NCBI GenBank assembly: GCA_964614265.1
Contig: CAZTKT010000030.1
Coordinates: 1 to 8,592, forward strand
Source: JACQKD01 sp964614265
Lineage (GTDB): Bacteria > Patescibacteriota > Minisyncoccia > Phycocordibacterales > UBA918
Length of the DNA stretch: 8,592 bases
Direction: 5' to 3'
Every line of letters begins with the position of its first letter. Position 1 is the stretch's first letter. The position numbers were made by a program, and so were the translations under genes. The notes beneath the pieces are model-generated. The model did not search any database and was not told where the DNA came from. It was given only the letters and a program-made list of their open reading frames with translations. Below, one piece after another: positions 1 through 5,890 of this stretch.

Positions 1-7
1 TTCTCAT

Positions 8-29
8 CACTCATTGTGGTTAATGAGTG
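8..29. repeat. 8-bp perfect inverted repeat at left edge
   Basis: CACTCATT (8-15) and AATGAGTG (22-29) are exact reverse complements separated by 6 nt. The stem is only moderately GC-rich and has no T-tract on the + strand, so it is not a convincing terminator. It could be an operator for the DedA gene or the end of an upstream unit outside the window. The rest of 1-83 shows no gene that I can support: the open frames entering from the left close by position 66 and resemble nothing. Confidence 0.35.
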
Positions 30-83
30 CAGGATGTATGTGAGCTTAGTCACCTGGCAGGTATAGCAGACATAGGGGCACCA

Positions 84-113
84 TTGGTTCCCACCATTCC
101 CCTCTGCTATACT
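84..113 (+). promoter_or_regulatory. Extended -10 promoter of the DedA gene
   Basis: TATACT at 108-113 is preceded by TGC, giving an extended -10 (TGnTATACT). A weak -35, TTGGTT (84-89), lies 18 bp upstream. Transcription would begin near 120, only about 9 nt before the ATG at 129, so the mRNA would be nearly leaderless. This agrees with the lack of a Shine-Dalgarno sequence and supports ATG 129 over the GTG at 27, which lies upstream of the promoter. Confidence 0.5.
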
Positions 114-128
114 TCGGGCACGGTACAT

Positions 129-734
129 ATGTTTGCTTTTATACTCTCAATCATCACACGTGGTGGCTACAGCGGTCTTTTTTTACTAATGGTGGCGGAA
201 AACGTATTTCCGCCGATTCCCTCGGAAGTGATTTTACCCCTTGCGGGTTTTGCCGCTGCACGGGGAGAGTTACAGCTGTGGGCCGTCATTGTGTGGGCAA
301 CGATCGGTGCGGTGGTTGGCTGTCTACCATGGTACGTACTCGGCCGTTTCTTTACGAGTGAGCGCCTTAAACGACTCTCGGCACGCTACGGTCGCGTGTT
401 TACATTTTCATCTTCTGATATTGATGTTGCCCAGACATGGTTCGAGAAACATGGTCAGAAAGTGGTCGTGTTCGCACGACTCGTGCCAACAGTGCGGACG
501 CTTATATCGGTGCCGGCTGGTATTGCACGCATGCCACTCGTGCCGTTTCTCGCCTACTCATTTTTGGGAAGTGCTCTGTGGACGACCGCGCTCGTGTTGG
601 TTGGGTATATATTACACAGCGAATATACTATTGTCTCTGGGTATATTGATCCGGTCGCAAAGGGAATCGTGTTTCTCATTGTGGCAGTGTATCTGTATCG
701 TGTTATCACGTTTCGAACAGATGGTGACCGTTGA
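129..734 (+). CDS. DedA/VTT-family membrane protein
   Basis: 201-residue integral membrane protein. The DedA (SNARE-associated/VTT) signatures are clear: ENVFPPIPSE at residues 24-33, with the acidic and proline residues of the first re-entrant segment, and FARLVPTVR (115-123) followed by PAG (129-131), the basic Arg-Pro motif of the second. Hydrophobic stretches lie at about 3-22, 34-44, 50-72, 137-162 and 176-194. Length is typical of the family. Family knowledge: DedA proteins sit in the inner membrane, affect envelope integrity and proton-motive force, and some recycle undecaprenyl phosphate. Which lipid this one handles cannot be read from sequence. ATG 129 is chosen because the family homology begins there and a promoter lies just upstream. 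The in-frame GTG at 27 would add 34 residues unlike a DedA N-terminus. The gene is followed by a weak hairpin and by a gene of different type, so it is probably monocistronic. Confidence 0.9.
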   Translation: MFAFILSIITRGGYSGLFLLMVAENVFPPIPSEVILPLAGFAAARGELQLWAVIVWATIGAVVGCLPWYVLGRFFTSERLKRLSARYGRVFTFSSSDIDVAQTWFEKHGQKVVVFARLVPTVRTLISVPAGIARMPLVPFLAYSFLGSALWTTALVLVGYILHSEYTIVSGYIDPVAKGIVFLIVAVYLYRVITFRTDGDR

Positions 735-744
735 GAAAGATGCC

Positions 745-761
745 ACCTCTCTTGAGGTTTC
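745..761 (+). terminator. Weak hairpin after DedA gene
   Basis: ACCTC (745-749) pairs with GAGGT (754-758) around a TCTT loop and is followed by TT, starting 11 nt after the DedA stop. The stem is short (5 bp) and the T-tract poor, so termination would be inefficient at best. Confidence 0.25.
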
Positions 762-789
762 CATGCTCGCGACGCACGTTGTTTTGCTC

Positions 790-885
790 AGAGGTTATTA
801 ACAATCCTCTCTGTACCAAGTAAGTCAGTATGATACTATAGTACTCAGGAGGGGTTAATATCTTAACCGAAGTTAATAATTAGTA
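790..885. promoter_or_regulatory. Palindrome-rich control region upstream of the secreted protein
   Basis: Within about 100 bp there are several related elements. AGAGG (790-794) can pair with CCTCT (806-810), enclosing GTTATTAAC (794-802). A perfect palindrome GGTTAA-TATC-TTAACC lies at 853-868. A third GTTAATAAT-type copy lies at about 872-880. A TATGAT (829-834) could serve as a -10, but no matching -35 was found at normal spacing. AGGAGG (847-852) resembles a strong Shine-Dalgarno but has no start codon 5-10 nt downstream. I read the region as promoter plus operator, or a structured 5' leader, for the gene at 901. No gene lies between 735 and 900. Confidence 0.4.
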
Positions 886-900
886 TTGTTTAGATTATTT

Positions 901-2745
901 ATGATTAAAATTACGTTACCAAGAATAAATTTTGTTGTCGTTGTCGCACTATTCATATCCGGCCTTTTGTTGGGTATGTGGCCAACGCAGACGTACGCGC
1001 AATCCCCAGGAACACCTCCGAGTCCACAATCAATCACTCAGGCAAGTTGTGTAACACCAGACAACCGTGGTTACTCGACCGCAACTCTTGCATGGACGAC
1101 GTCAACGGGTGCAACTCGCTACCACTTGACAGTACATGGTACAGGTGGTTACGAGACAAATCTTTACGCATCTCCATACGAATTTTATCCTCGCGCAAAT
1201 AATTCCTATAGTGTAGAGATATCTGCATGTAACGATAATGGGTGTAGCCCGTACGCAAAAAGCAGTTTTTTCTGTCATGCCTATGTTTCATCCCCACTCC
1301 CACCCCAAACCCCACCTCCACCATATTCCGCTCCAACCCCCAATGTCTTCATCGAACCCGCAGAGGCGACCCTGCAGGTGGGTGAGGAGCTTGCCATCAA
1401 GACACTATTTTCTCCTGATTGTCCCAAAGATATGAGTTGCACTACCTCACTCGAGGAGGTGTCAGGGTCAGTGGTCAGATCAGAAAACAGGAAGGTAGCG
1501 ACAGTGAAGGTAATAGTGGGCTGTCCACCTGACGAGAATGATTGCCTCCAGGTGTTGAAAGTGAAAGCGGTCTCAAAAGGACATACCACCATCACTGTCC
1601 GCTATACCCGCGGAGGCCGCACATTTACCGACAGTATGCCAGTGAGGGTAGTAGCGAGAGGGAGTACTGATGGTGATGATACGGAACCAGATAAAGAGGA
1701 AGATGATACGACCTTTCCTGCAGACGACACTCCCACATACAATCACCCAATATACTCTCTCCAACACGATCTCTACTTCGGGATGATGTATGATCCTGAC
1801 GTACGCACCCTCCAAACATTTCTCACCGAAATCGAATTATACACAGGCCCTATCACTGGCAATTTCTTTGGATTGACAAGGGCGGCAGTCAGGCAGTTTC
1901 AGCAAGATCACGATATAAACCCAACAGGCTACGTCGGTCCACTCACCCGAGCTGCACTGCGAGTCGTTGCCGCACAAGTGGGAGGAGGAGACTCTCCTGA
2001 TTCTGATCCTAAACCCTATGGACCTGGGCTCTCCTTAGAACCATCAGAGGCGACCCTACAAGTCGGCAAAGACCTTACCATCAGAGCGATGTTTTCTCCA
2101 TGCTCAGCTTCAGACAAAGAAGCGTTCTGTGCTCAGTACCGAAAAGACGTCTCGCCATCAGATGTCACCCTCACTTCCGCAGATACATCTATCGTCCGTG
2201 TAGTTCCACGAGGTGGTACCTGCCCTCCGGGTGCAAATTGTTTGATACAGTCTTTTGATGGACTAACCATTCGTGCCATAGCGCCAGGAAGGACCATCAT
2301 CACTGCCCGCTATACCAAAAGTGGAAAGACCTACACCGCTCAGATGCCCGTGATGGTAACAAAAGATCCTGTCTCTACTGGAAATCCTGTATCTGCTCCA
2401 GGCCCCGAGGCAGATGGCACACTCACACTTGAGCCAGCGGTCGCAACCATATCTGTTGGTCAGGCACTGCCAGTGAAGGCGATGTTTACCCTAGCACGCC
2501 CCGCATGCCTCAATTCAGTACCTGCCTGCGATCTGCCGGTACCGACGCCCTTTGAGGTCAATATTCCGCTTCGCTCAACTGATCCAGCGGTCGCAGAATC
2601 CCTGTGTTCTCCAGGATCTGGACGAACCACCTGTATTGGTACTAACGGTGTTCGTGGTGTCAGGGCCGGGGGAGCACTCCTTATCGGTGTCTATACCACT
2701 GGAACAAAATCATTCTCAGCAATCATGGACGTGAGTGTACGGTAG
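901..2745 (+). CDS. Secreted Ig-like/PG-binding repeat protein
   Basis: 614 residues from ATG 901. Residues 1-34 look like a Sec signal peptide: basic start, hydrophobic core about 11-26, likely cleavage after TYA at 33. An FN3-like module (about 43-125) follows, then a Pro-rich linker (about 130-146). Ig/BIG2-like repeat 1 spans about 147-251, an acidic Asp/Glu linker about 256-276, and a PG_binding_1-type domain about 285-357 (VRTLQTFL, AAVRQFQQ, GPLTRAALR). Repeats 2 (376-486) and 3 (506-614) complete the chain. Each repeat opens with an LEPxxATxxVG-like strand. All 16 cysteines fall in the four beta modules, four per module, suggesting disulfides outside the cell. No catalytic domain, LPXTG or C-terminal membrane anchor is visible, so attachment would be through the PG-binding domain. 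Likely role (inference): wall-bound adhesin or scaffold. In-frame TTG at 886 is a possible alternative start. A strong terminator follows. Confidence 0.8.
   Translation: MIKITLPRINFVVVVALFISGLLLGMWPTQTYAQSPGTPPSPQSITQASCVTPDNRGYSTATLAWTTSTGATRYHLTVHGTGGYETNLYASPYEFYPRANNSYSVEISACNDNGCSPYAKSSFFCHAYVSSPLPPQTPPPPYSAPTPNVFIEPAEATLQVGEELAIKTLFSPDCPKDMSCTTSLEEVSGSVVRSENRKVATVKVIVGCPPDENDCLQVLKVKAVSKGHTTITVRYTRGGRTFTDSMPVRVVARGSTDGDDTEPDKEEDDTTFPADDTPTYNHPIYSLQHDLYFGMMYDPDVRTLQTFLTEIELYTGPITGNFFGLTRAAVRQFQQDHDINPTGYVGPLTRAALRVVAAQVGGGDSPDSDPKPYGPGLSLEPSEATLQVGKDLTIRAMFSPCSASDKEAFCAQYRKDVSPSDVTLTSADTSIVRVVPRGGTCPPGANCLIQSFDGLTIRAIAPGRTIITARYTKSGKTYTAQMPVMVTKDPVSTGNPVSAPGPEADGTLTLEPAVATISVGQALPVKAMFTLARPACLNSVPACDLPVPTPFEVNIPLRSTDPAVAESLCSPGSGRTTCIGTNGVRGVRAGGALLIGVYTTGTKSFSAIMDVSVR
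1339..1653 (+). repeat. Ig/BIG2-like module 1 (intragenic repeat)
   Basis: Codes residues 147-251 of the secreted protein. It starts with an IEPAEATLQVG strand and ends with an RYTRGGRTFTDSMPVRV-type strand pair. Its four Cys are at 174, 180, 208 and 215. The DNA at 1361-1373 is identical to 2045-2057 at the start of module 2, after which synonymous and other changes accumulate, so the duplication is old but recognisable. Confidence 0.65.
2026..2358 (+). repeat. Ig/BIG2-like module 2 (intragenic repeat)
   Basis: Codes residues 376-486. It is closest to module 1: LEPSEATLQVG at the start, ITARYTKSGKTYTAQMPVMV at the end. Cys are at 401, 410, 441 and 447. It is separated from module 1 by the acidic linker and the PG-binding domain, so the PG-binding domain sits inside the repeat array rather than at an end. 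Confidence 0.65.
2416..2742 (+). repeat. Ig/BIG2-like module 3 (intragenic repeat)
   Basis: Codes residues 506-614, the C-terminus. It starts LTLEPAVATISVG and ends GVYTTGTKSFSAIMDVSV, aligning with modules 1 and 2 but more diverged. Cys are at 536, 543, 569 and 578. Confidence 0.6.
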
Positions 2746-2771
2746 AGACTCGTCTCAACGCGAGAAGCATG

Positions 2772-2799
2772 CAACAGCGCCCTTGGGCGCTGTTGTTGT
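2772..2799 (+). terminator. Strong intrinsic terminator-like stem
   Basis: CAACAGCGCCC (2772-2782) pairs perfectly with GGGCGCTGTTG (2785-2795) around TT, an 11-bp GC-rich stem followed by TTGTG. The uridine tract is imperfect, but stem strength and position, 27 nt after the stop at 2745, fit the end of the secreted-protein transcript. Confidence 0.7.
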
Positions 2800-2831
2800 G
2801 TATAGAGAGAAATCTATGCCCGTGAGACAGA

Positions 2832-2840
2832 TGATATACT
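2832..2840 (+). promoter_or_regulatory. Extended -10 promoter of the glucan cluster
   Basis: TGA-TATACT at 2832-2840 is an extended -10 of the same form as the one before DedA (TGC-TATACT). No good -35 hexamer is found 16-18 bp upstream, which extended -10 promoters can tolerate. Transcription would begin near 2847, leaving about a 60-nt leader to ATG 2907. It lies just after the terminator, so the glucan genes form a new transcription unit. Confidence 0.45.
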
Positions 2841-2906
2841 GAAAAGACGCATAGACTCGCGGTGGCCCCCTTGTTCATCTTTTGTGTCCACCACGCTTTC
2901 TTTTTT

Positions 2907-4115
2907 ATGACAGTACTTACTTTTGGTTGGGACTATCCTCCCGTGAGAAATGGTGGGCTTGGCGTGGCGTGTATGGGACTGACTAGGGAGTTGTTACAAC
3001 TGGGGGTGGAAGTCATATTTGTGTTGCCACAGGTACAGGATGTCGTGCCCGACACTCGTTTTATTTTTGGGCATATTGCGCGGGCACGATTACGAGAAAT
3101 ATCTTCACCGTTGGAACCATATCGTGGTTCACAGACCACCGTCGTGGGATATTCGCCGGATGGGAAACGGCGTTTGTATGCGCATAGTTTAATCACTGAA
3201 GTATATCAATATGCAGAGGAGGCAATGCATATTGCATCTGAAGAGGTATTTGATCTGATCCACGCGCACGACTGGACGGCGTATCTTGCTGGTGTCGCCG
3301 CAAAAATCGAAACTGGCAAGCCATTGATACTGCATGTGCACGCAACATCATTTGACCAAGCAGGGAGCACTAACATTGATTCGGATATCTATGCAATCGA
3401 ACGGCATGCATTTCACGTAGCAGATGAGATTGTGACGGTGAGCGACTACACGAAACAAATGGTTGTTCGGCAGTATGGGGTTGATCCCGCGAAAATCTCA
3501 GTGGTACACAACGGTTGTGACGTGATTGATCCTGCGCGACTTCCTCGAGTACTGGAAGAATTAAAACAGGCAGGACATAAGATCATTATGTTTCATGGAC
3601 GTATCACCATTCAAAAAGGGCTTGATTATTTTATTCATGCAGCACGGCGGGTGGTTGATGTGGACCCCCGTGTCATCTTTATTATTTCAGGATCGGGTGA
3701 TATGGAACAGCAGATGATGCGACTGGTAGGTTCTCTTGGGCTTTCGGGGAACGTGCGATTTGCGGGTGCACTATGGGGGGAGGAACGGGACCGCATGTAC
3801 CAAAGTGTTGACTTAGTAGTGATGCCCTCAGTATCAGAGCCCTTTGGACTGGTGCCACTTGAGTCGATTGCGCATGGTACACCGGTGTTGATCAGCAAGC
3901 AGTCAGGTGTTTCCGAAGTCTTAACGCACGTACTGAAGGTTGATTTCTGGGATGTTGAAGAGATGGCAAATAAAATGCTTGCCGCAGTGCGATACACACC
4001 ACTGCACCAACAGCTCACACGGGAAAGCAAGCGTGAGTTATATCGTCTCACCTGGCGACGCGCGGCAGAAAAAGTTGTCGATATCTATCGGCGACTGTTG
4101 GAGCGAGTGATATAG
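2907..4115 (+). CDS. GT4/GT5 glycogen-synthase-like glycosyltransferase
   Basis: 402-residue GT-B fold glycosyltransferase. The N-terminal domain (about 1-200) carries the GWDYPP start and NGGLG loop (15-19) typical of starch/glycogen synthase-like enzymes, and HAHDW at 119-123. The C-terminal domain (about 201-402) carries HNG (201-203), GR..KGLD (231-240) and the donor-binding EPFGLVPLES (311-320), with the E-x7-E pair E311/E319. Likely reaction (inference from family and neighbours): transfer of glucose from a nucleotide sugar to the non-reducing end of an alpha-1,4-glucan in the cytoplasm. Donor specificity cannot be read here, and a different GT4 role is possible. ATG 2907 is chosen because family similarity starts there. 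The in-frame GTG at 2862 would add 15 residues (Phe/His-rich) that do not fit. No Shine-Dalgarno is visible. GH57 amylase follows after 91 nt. Confidence 0.85.
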   Translation: MTVLTFGWDYPPVRNGGLGVACMGLTRELLQLGVEVIFVLPQVQDVVPDTRFIFGHIARARLREISSPLEPYRGSQTTVVGYSPDGKRRLYAHSLITEVYQYAEEAMHIASEEVFDLIHAHDWTAYLAGVAAKIETGKPLILHVHATSFDQAGSTNIDSDIYAIERHAFHVADEIVTVSDYTKQMVVRQYGVDPAKISVVHNGCDVIDPARLPRVLEELKQAGHKIIMFHGRITIQKGLDYFIHAARRVVDVDPRVIFIISGSGDMEQQMMRLVGSLGLSGNVRFAGALWGEERDRMYQSVDLVVMPSVSEPFGLVPLESIAHGTPVLISKQSGVSEVLTHVLKVDFWDVEEMANKMLAAVRYTPLHQQLTRESKRELYRLTWRRAAEKVVDIYRRLLERVI

Positions 4116-4192
4116 CGACACATCCGTTCACAGAAGGTCGCGGTGATCTACCCAACCGAGATGCCACGTCTGTGGCCGTGCGAGTATATAAT

Positions 4193-4199
4193 GGAGGTG
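4193..4199 (+). promoter_or_regulatory. Ribosome binding site of GH57 gene
   Basis: GGAGGTG lies 7 nt before ATG 4207. It is the one clear Shine-Dalgarno placed correctly in this window and fixes the GH57 start. Confidence 0.7.
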
Positions 4200-4206
4200 T
4201 ACTCCC

Positions 4207-5529
4207 ATGCTTTCTGTCTGTCCATATTTTCATGTGCATCAACCCCACCGCATCAAGCGGTATCGAGTGTTTGATATTGGGAACGACCCAGACTATTTCA
4301 ATGACGAATCGGAAACCGACCTCAATAATCGTCGGATCCTTGAAAAAGTAGCGCACAAATCATATCTACCCACAAATCGTATTCTCAAAGAACTACTTGA
4401 TACTCATCCAGAGTTTCGGTTCGCACTTTCATTTTCTGGGACAGTCCTTGAACAATTTGAGATGTACGCACCAGAGGTGCTCGCATCGTTCCAAGAATTG
4501 GTCAAAAGCGGACGAGTGGAAATACTTGCGGATACCTATTATCACTCGCTTGCCTTTTTTTATTCCGTTCCCGAATTTGAACGGCAGGTACTGTTACATA
4601 GTGAGAAAATACAGCAACTTTTTCATGTGCAACCACGGGTCTTTCGAAACACCGAATTGTCCTATACCAACACGCTCGCACAGTGGTGCGATGCGCATGG
4701 CTACATAGGTATTTTGGCGGAAGGCTGGGAGCCGGTCTTGGGGTGGCGCAGTCCCAACTATGTGTATCAACCGGTCGAATGTGACACGATCAAAGTGTTA
4801 CTCAAAAATTATCGTCTCTCTGACGACGTGGCATTTCGTTTTTCAGAACAAAGTTGGGCTGGGTGGCCACTTTCTGCTGAGACATTTGCATCATGGGTGC
4901 ATGCGCATCACGGTAATGGGCAGACCGTCAACCTTTTCATGGACTATGAAACATTTGGTGAACATCAATGGGAACACAGTGGCATCTTTGATTTTTTGCG
5001 ACATCTGCCACGCGCGTTACTCGCACATCGAGACACGGTCTTCAAGACACCAACAGAAACCATTCTGGCATATGACAGTGTCGGTCGTATCGATGTGCCA
5101 CAGGTGCTCACGTGGGCAGATACCGACCGAGATCTCACCGCGTGGACGGGGAATGATATTCAAAAAGATGCCCTTGCGCGAGTGTACGCACTCGAACAAG
5201 AAATTCTCATGACGGACGATCAGACACTGATTGCAACATGGCGACGGTTACAAACATCTGATCATTTTTATTACATGTGCACCAAATGGTTTCAAGATGG
5301 TGATGTCCATGCGTACTTTAGTCCGTACCAATCCCCATATGATGCGTATATCGCTTTCATGAATGCCTTGAGTGATTTAGAATGGAGGGTACGGGATGTT
5401 CTCGCGCGACGTGCACACATCGTCACGTCGGGGCGAGGACGAATCACATCTCGCATTCGCGATTGGTTTGCACGGTGTTTTACCGTTGTCACCAGATGGG
5501 TGCGGAAGGTACGTACATTATTCATGTAA
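4207..5529 (+). CDS. GH57 alpha-amylase family glycoside hydrolase
   Basis: 440 residues, near the usual length of short archaeal/CPR GH57 amylases. All five family regions can be seen: HQP at 11-13; FSFSGT-like region at 73-79 (ALSFSGT); the nucleophile motif RNTELSY with E150; the acid/base motif FMDYETFGEH with D246; and WADTDRDLTAWTGN at 303-316. It has no signal peptide, so it acts in the cytoplasm on alpha-1,4-glucan (endo-hydrolysis or chain transfer; the family includes amylases, 4-alpha-glucanotransferases and branching enzymes, which sequence alone does not separate here). Residues about 401-440 extend past the catalytic core as an Arg-rich segment with aromatic and aliphatic residues, perhaps an amphipathic helix. 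The gene has a good ribosome binding site. The next gene starts 6 nt after its stop, which indicates one operon. Confidence 0.88.
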   Translation: MLSVCPYFHVHQPHRIKRYRVFDIGNDPDYFNDESETDLNNRRILEKVAHKSYLPTNRILKELLDTHPEFRFALSFSGTVLEQFEMYAPEVLASFQELVKSGRVEILADTYYHSLAFFYSVPEFERQVLLHSEKIQQLFHVQPRVFRNTELSYTNTLAQWCDAHGYIGILAEGWEPVLGWRSPNYVYQPVECDTIKVLLKNYRLSDDVAFRFSEQSWAGWPLSAETFASWVHAHHGNGQTVNLFMDYETFGEHQWEHSGIFDFLRHLPRALLAHRDTVFKTPTETILAYDSVGRIDVPQVLTWADTDRDLTAWTGNDIQKDALARVYALEQEILMTDDQTLIATWRRLQTSDHFYYMCTKWFQDGDVHAYFSPYQSPYDAYIAFMNALSDLEWRVRDVLARRAHIVTSGRGRITSRIRDWFARCFTVVTRWVRKVRTLFM

Positions 5530-5535
5530 CCACAT

Positions 5536-5880
5536 ATGAGTATGATCACCACAGAAGCAAAAAAGAAAGTGACGCGAATGAAGAAGCGCGCGCCAACACC
5601 TCGTCGAGTGGTACAGCATCCACACGCTACCGTCTTTGCAGAAGGCTCGGCATGTTTTTGGTGTACTGACGGACAAATTTTGGCATCACTCTTTGATTTA
5701 GAACAAGCCCTTGCCGGTATGAGTGTTGATGTCTATCGACACCATGTTTCAGATGACCGGAACGATTTTGCCGTGTGGGTTGAGTATGTGCTCTCTGACA
5801 AGCCGTGTGCCGATGCGTTACGGAAAGCAAAGACAAAAAAATCTGCTCTCTCTGCGTTGAAGAAAGTACACACCTCGTGA
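5536..5880 (+). CDS. Small basic protein, DUF5752-like
   Basis: 114 residues between GH57 (6-nt gap) and GH15 (10-nt gap), so cotranslation or a shared pathway is likely. A Lys/Arg-rich N-terminus (9-24) precedes a compact core at about 30-90 with FWCTDGQ (41-47), a SLFDLEQAL helix (51-59), a YRHHV segment (67-71) and RNDFAVWVEYVL (75-86), then a Lys-rich tail (96-110). This pattern (DG.. - SL.EL..AL - HH - NDF..W) is what I recall for DUF5752 proteins, often near glucan enzymes in archaea and CPR; this is memory, not a search. Function is unknown. No membrane segment, and only three Cys (40, 43, 91). A role as an accessory or regulatory partner of the amylases is inference from position only. 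A second in-frame ATG at 5542 is possible. No ribosome binding site is evident. Confidence 0.7.
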   Translation: MSMITTEAKKKVTRMKKRAPTPRRVVQHPHATVFAEGSACFWCTDGQILASLFDLEQALAGMSVDVYRHHVSDDRNDFAVWVEYVLSDKPCADALRKAKTKKSALSALKKVHTS

Positions 5881-5890
5881 GCTAGTACAC

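Noticed and set aside
27..128. GTG start at 27 for the DedA gene
   Set aside because: It adds 34 residues unlike a DedA N-terminus and lies upstream of the extended -10 at 105-113. ATG 129 fits both family and promoter.
241..801. 186-codon open frame overlapping the DedA gene
   Set aside because: It overlaps the clear DedA frame in another phase, and its translation has no recognisable motifs, with skewed Cys/His/Arg content typical of an out-of-frame shadow.
830..841. Mini-ORF ATG-ATA-CTA-TAG as a leader peptide
   Set aside because: Three codons with no ribosome binding site; a chance occurrence within the probable promoter.
2862..2906. GTG start at 2862 for the glycosyltransferase
   Set aside because: The extra 15 residues are not seen at the N-terminus of this family; homology begins at ATG 2907.
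4187..4192. Perfect TATAAT as a separate promoter for GH57
   Set aside because: No -35 at proper spacing, and transcription would start near 4199, cutting off the good ribosome binding site at 4193-4199. More likely chance within an operon.
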